A stretch of DNA of 64,000 bases, from NCBI GenBank assembly GCA_006535965.1, contig QEAR01000082.1, forward strand, positions 29,772 through 93,771, read 5' to 3'. The position numbers and the translations under genes are program-made. This DNA comes from Spizellomyces sp. 'palustris'. Its lineage: Eukaryota > Chytridiomycota > Chytridiomycetes > Spizellomycetales > Spizellomycetaceae. Positions 62,401-64,000 of this stretch are shown piece by piece (the stretch's first letter is position 1; every line of letters starts with the position of its first letter). The notes below the pieces were generated by a model, which was not told the DNA's origin, ran no database searches, and was given only the letters and a program-made list of their open reading frames with translations.

Positions 62401-62950
62401 TACCTAATGCTTTCGCTGCCAGGATTGTAATTTGTGGGTCACTCCCTGGCAAAACAATTCGGAGATAATTTGCAAATCGTGTAATTTTGGTGGTATTTTC
62501 TTCGCCATCGAAATCGATCAGCTTGTCTGAAGATGGCTACTGTCAATCATCCTGGCAAGCGTTCATGTCGTGGTTTCTACACTGAAATACCAATGGCTAA
62601 AATTCCACCGATCTTGTCATTGTTGTCGTTGCTGTGTATAAGTTCAAATATTCGGCGATTGACATCATTCACGAATTTGGTGAACGCCTCCCCTGAAAGC
62701 TCGCGCGAAACGGCTATAACCTATTCTAGATGTCAACGATATGTGACTCCAACCAGACAGATGTGGAAATTCTTTACGTGGTCTCTCAATTCATTTGCTG
62801 CTCTCAGACGAGCATCGTCATTCCTGTTCAAGGACACGGGCGTCAGATAAGACCTCCAATTTGGTGCATAGCTCGACCAAAAAGTACATACCGAGATCGC
62901 AATTCTGCCAGAATTCTGGAGAGCGGCTCCAAAGCAGACGCTGCGCTCAT
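53443..62950 (-). CDS. TOR: TOR serine/threonine kinase (PIKK)
   Basis: Master nutrient-growth kinase, catalytic core of TORC1/TORC2. Starts at ATG 62950 ([19 protein letters not shown]), exon 62892-62950, then [21 protein letters not shown] repeats fill 62.9-58.7 kb. The FAT domain lies at about 58.5-55.9 kb (e.g. [21 protein letters not shown]-like helices). The FRB domain is at 55.9-55.5 kb: [33 protein letters not shown] and QAWDLYY. The kinase domain covers 55.3-53.9 kb, with LRTL-type N-lobe sequence ([20 protein letters not shown]), catalytic loop [12 protein letters not shown] and DFG in [10 protein letters not shown]. After [21 protein letters not shown] comes FATC, ending CYIGWCAFW in a separate last exon (stop at 53443). 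Many short introns; total near the family's usual 2400 residues. Confidence 0.96.
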
Positions 62951-63063
62951 ACTGATGCACGCCTCTCTGGAGTACGTAGGCGCAACGTTGGTGTCGATTC
63001 CGCAGCCTGCAGCATACTACACTGCGGAGATCTCGAGCTGCTAGTGACATGTACGTGCCATAT

Positions 63064-63090
63064 ATCACATGAGCTGGCGTATCATGTGAT
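63064..63090. promoter_or_regulatory. 9-bp inverted repeat upstream of TOR
   Basis: ATCACATGA (63064-63072) and its exact reverse complement TCATGTGAT (63082-63090) flank a 9-base spacer, 114-140 bp upstream of the TOR start codon. Each arm holds CACATG, an E-box-like hexamer. A role as a transcription factor site is inference. Three direct GTCACAT copies follow further upstream at 63442, 63456 and 63466. Confidence 0.5.
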
Positions 63091-63100
63091 CGATCGATCA

Positions 63101-64000
63101 TAATATGGGGGTCTAGGGCTTTCCAGACTTCAGTGATGGTTTATTTTAGCATATTTAGAACATGCTTGGATGTGGCCAAGCATACAAACCCTATAAAGTG
63201 ACTTTAGATATGTCCCTACCTAGTGTGAGAAATTTAAAAAGGGCATGTATTTAATTGATTTGAATTTACTGAATTCATTCATCAACATGCATGCAGGACC
63301 GTGACGAAAACTTGAATAACTTGGCCAAGTCCTGAACTTCTCGACTCAACCAAAGCAGCTCTGGTCCAATCACTCTAGTTAGTTAACATATACAGCTATA
63401 TCTATTCAATAGTATTGGGTTGGTTTGAGTGACTCATACTTGTCACATCTATCAAGTCACATGTAGTCACATGATTCTCTGATTTGACTGTACACCAAAC
63501 ATTACAAGTAACAGTCAGGTTAGTATCATGGGATCTCAGAGTACAACTTCTTGTATTGATGAACGCACAGGTCATACATAATACTCCATATTCAAATGCA
63601 ATCCCATTCGTACATTAACCCTGGATAATTAACCATCATTCCAAGGAATGAAGAGCTAGTAGACAGCAATGTAAGCATTGTGGAAAACAATGGAAGGAAT
63701 TACTAATCTCCCATCCAACAGTGCACAGAACTGTCTGATTTGCTAGGTCCATGGGTATCACAAAGCAGGTTTCACCATCAGGGAGCTTGCACAACTACTT
63801 ATTCTGCCATGTTCCACATTTTGGATACTATTATATAATACTAGTCTAATACATTTATGACTACTTCATGATGATTTAGAAAGTACCATATGAAAGGGAA
63901 ATTCCACCACCTGAAACAATGGGTTTGACAAGGGGGCAAGGGGCATGCTGGGTGAACTGAGAATAATTTGAGCATTATAATTGTTGAGATTCAATCATAA
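63101..64000. other. AT-rich gene-free region
   Basis: No open frame of 60 codons on either strand, and visibly richer in A/T and TA steps than the rest of the window. Contains the GTCACAT repeats and, at 63898-64000, a stretch whose plus-strand translation with stops resembles the N-terminal helix-turn-helix of Tc1/mariner-like transposases. It may be decayed transposon or heterochromatic DNA. Confidence 0.4.

Noticed and set aside
1-64000. tRNA, rRNA, CRISPR arrays or intact transposons
   Set aside because: None seen: no cloverleaf with B-box, no regular repeat-spacer array and no intact transposase or reverse transcriptase frame.

Overview
The window looks like nuclear DNA of a zoosporic (flagellated, chytrid-like) fungus. 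Genes are dense and on both strands. Almost all are split by short GT-AG introns, about 50-106 nt where I resolved them. Fungal hallmarks are Tra1, Set2 with WW and SRI domains, the fungal SWI/SNF subunit Ssr4 and a TOR kinase. Two genes belong to cilia/flagella (B9D2 and CFAP96), which excludes yeasts and most terrestrial fungi. Gene models below were joined by hand; where exon lists are given, the phases were checked and total coding length is divisible by three.

Layout: the window opens inside Tra1 (+, to 9396), which converges on a mitochondrial-type cysteine synthase (-, 9507-10959). Set2 (-, 11121-14481) is divergent from Mob1 (+, 15127-15910). Ribosomal protein eL29 (-, 16247-16639) has an exon consisting only of ATG and a 12-nt micro-exon. 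From 16.9 to 19.0 kb lies a poorly resolved stretch that includes a frame-broken coding relic. Then come B9D2 (+, 19012-19821), Ssr4 (-, 19999-21517) and complex I 24 kDa subunit (+, 21669-22619), the last two sharing a 151-bp divergent promoter.

Next are a large secreted-type alpha/beta hydrolase (-, 22772-26772), citrate synthase (+, 27203-29018), a PH-RasGEF protein (-, 29187-33018), homogentisate 1,2-dioxygenase (+, 33698-35976), CFAP96 (+, 36298-37772) and a small heat-shock protein (+, 38508-39288). The 25-residue ribosomal protein eL41 (-, 39648-39793) follows, with its stop codon in a separate exon. After it come an unrecognised 761-residue protein (+, 40166-42567), eL28 (-, 42646-43201), importin beta (+, 43764-47851), an RBM26/27-type RNA-binding protein (-, 48174-51462), an SPF45/RBM17-like splicing factor that lacks a G-patch (-, 51707-53032) and TOR (-, 53443-62950). 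The last ~0.9 kb is AT-rich and has no gene.

The genes are mostly housekeeping: chromatin/transcription (Tra1, Set2, Ssr4), translation (eL29, eL41, eL28), splicing/RNA (SPF45, RBM26), signalling (Mob1, RasGEF, TOR), mitochondrial metabolism (NDUFV2, citrate synthase, cysteine synthase) and the flagellum (B9D2, CFAP96). I see no evidence for a compact new multi-gene system. The most notable items are the extreme micro-exon structures of the tiny ribosomal protein genes, the G-patch-less SPF45, the flagellar genes, and the unresolved region at 17-19 kb.
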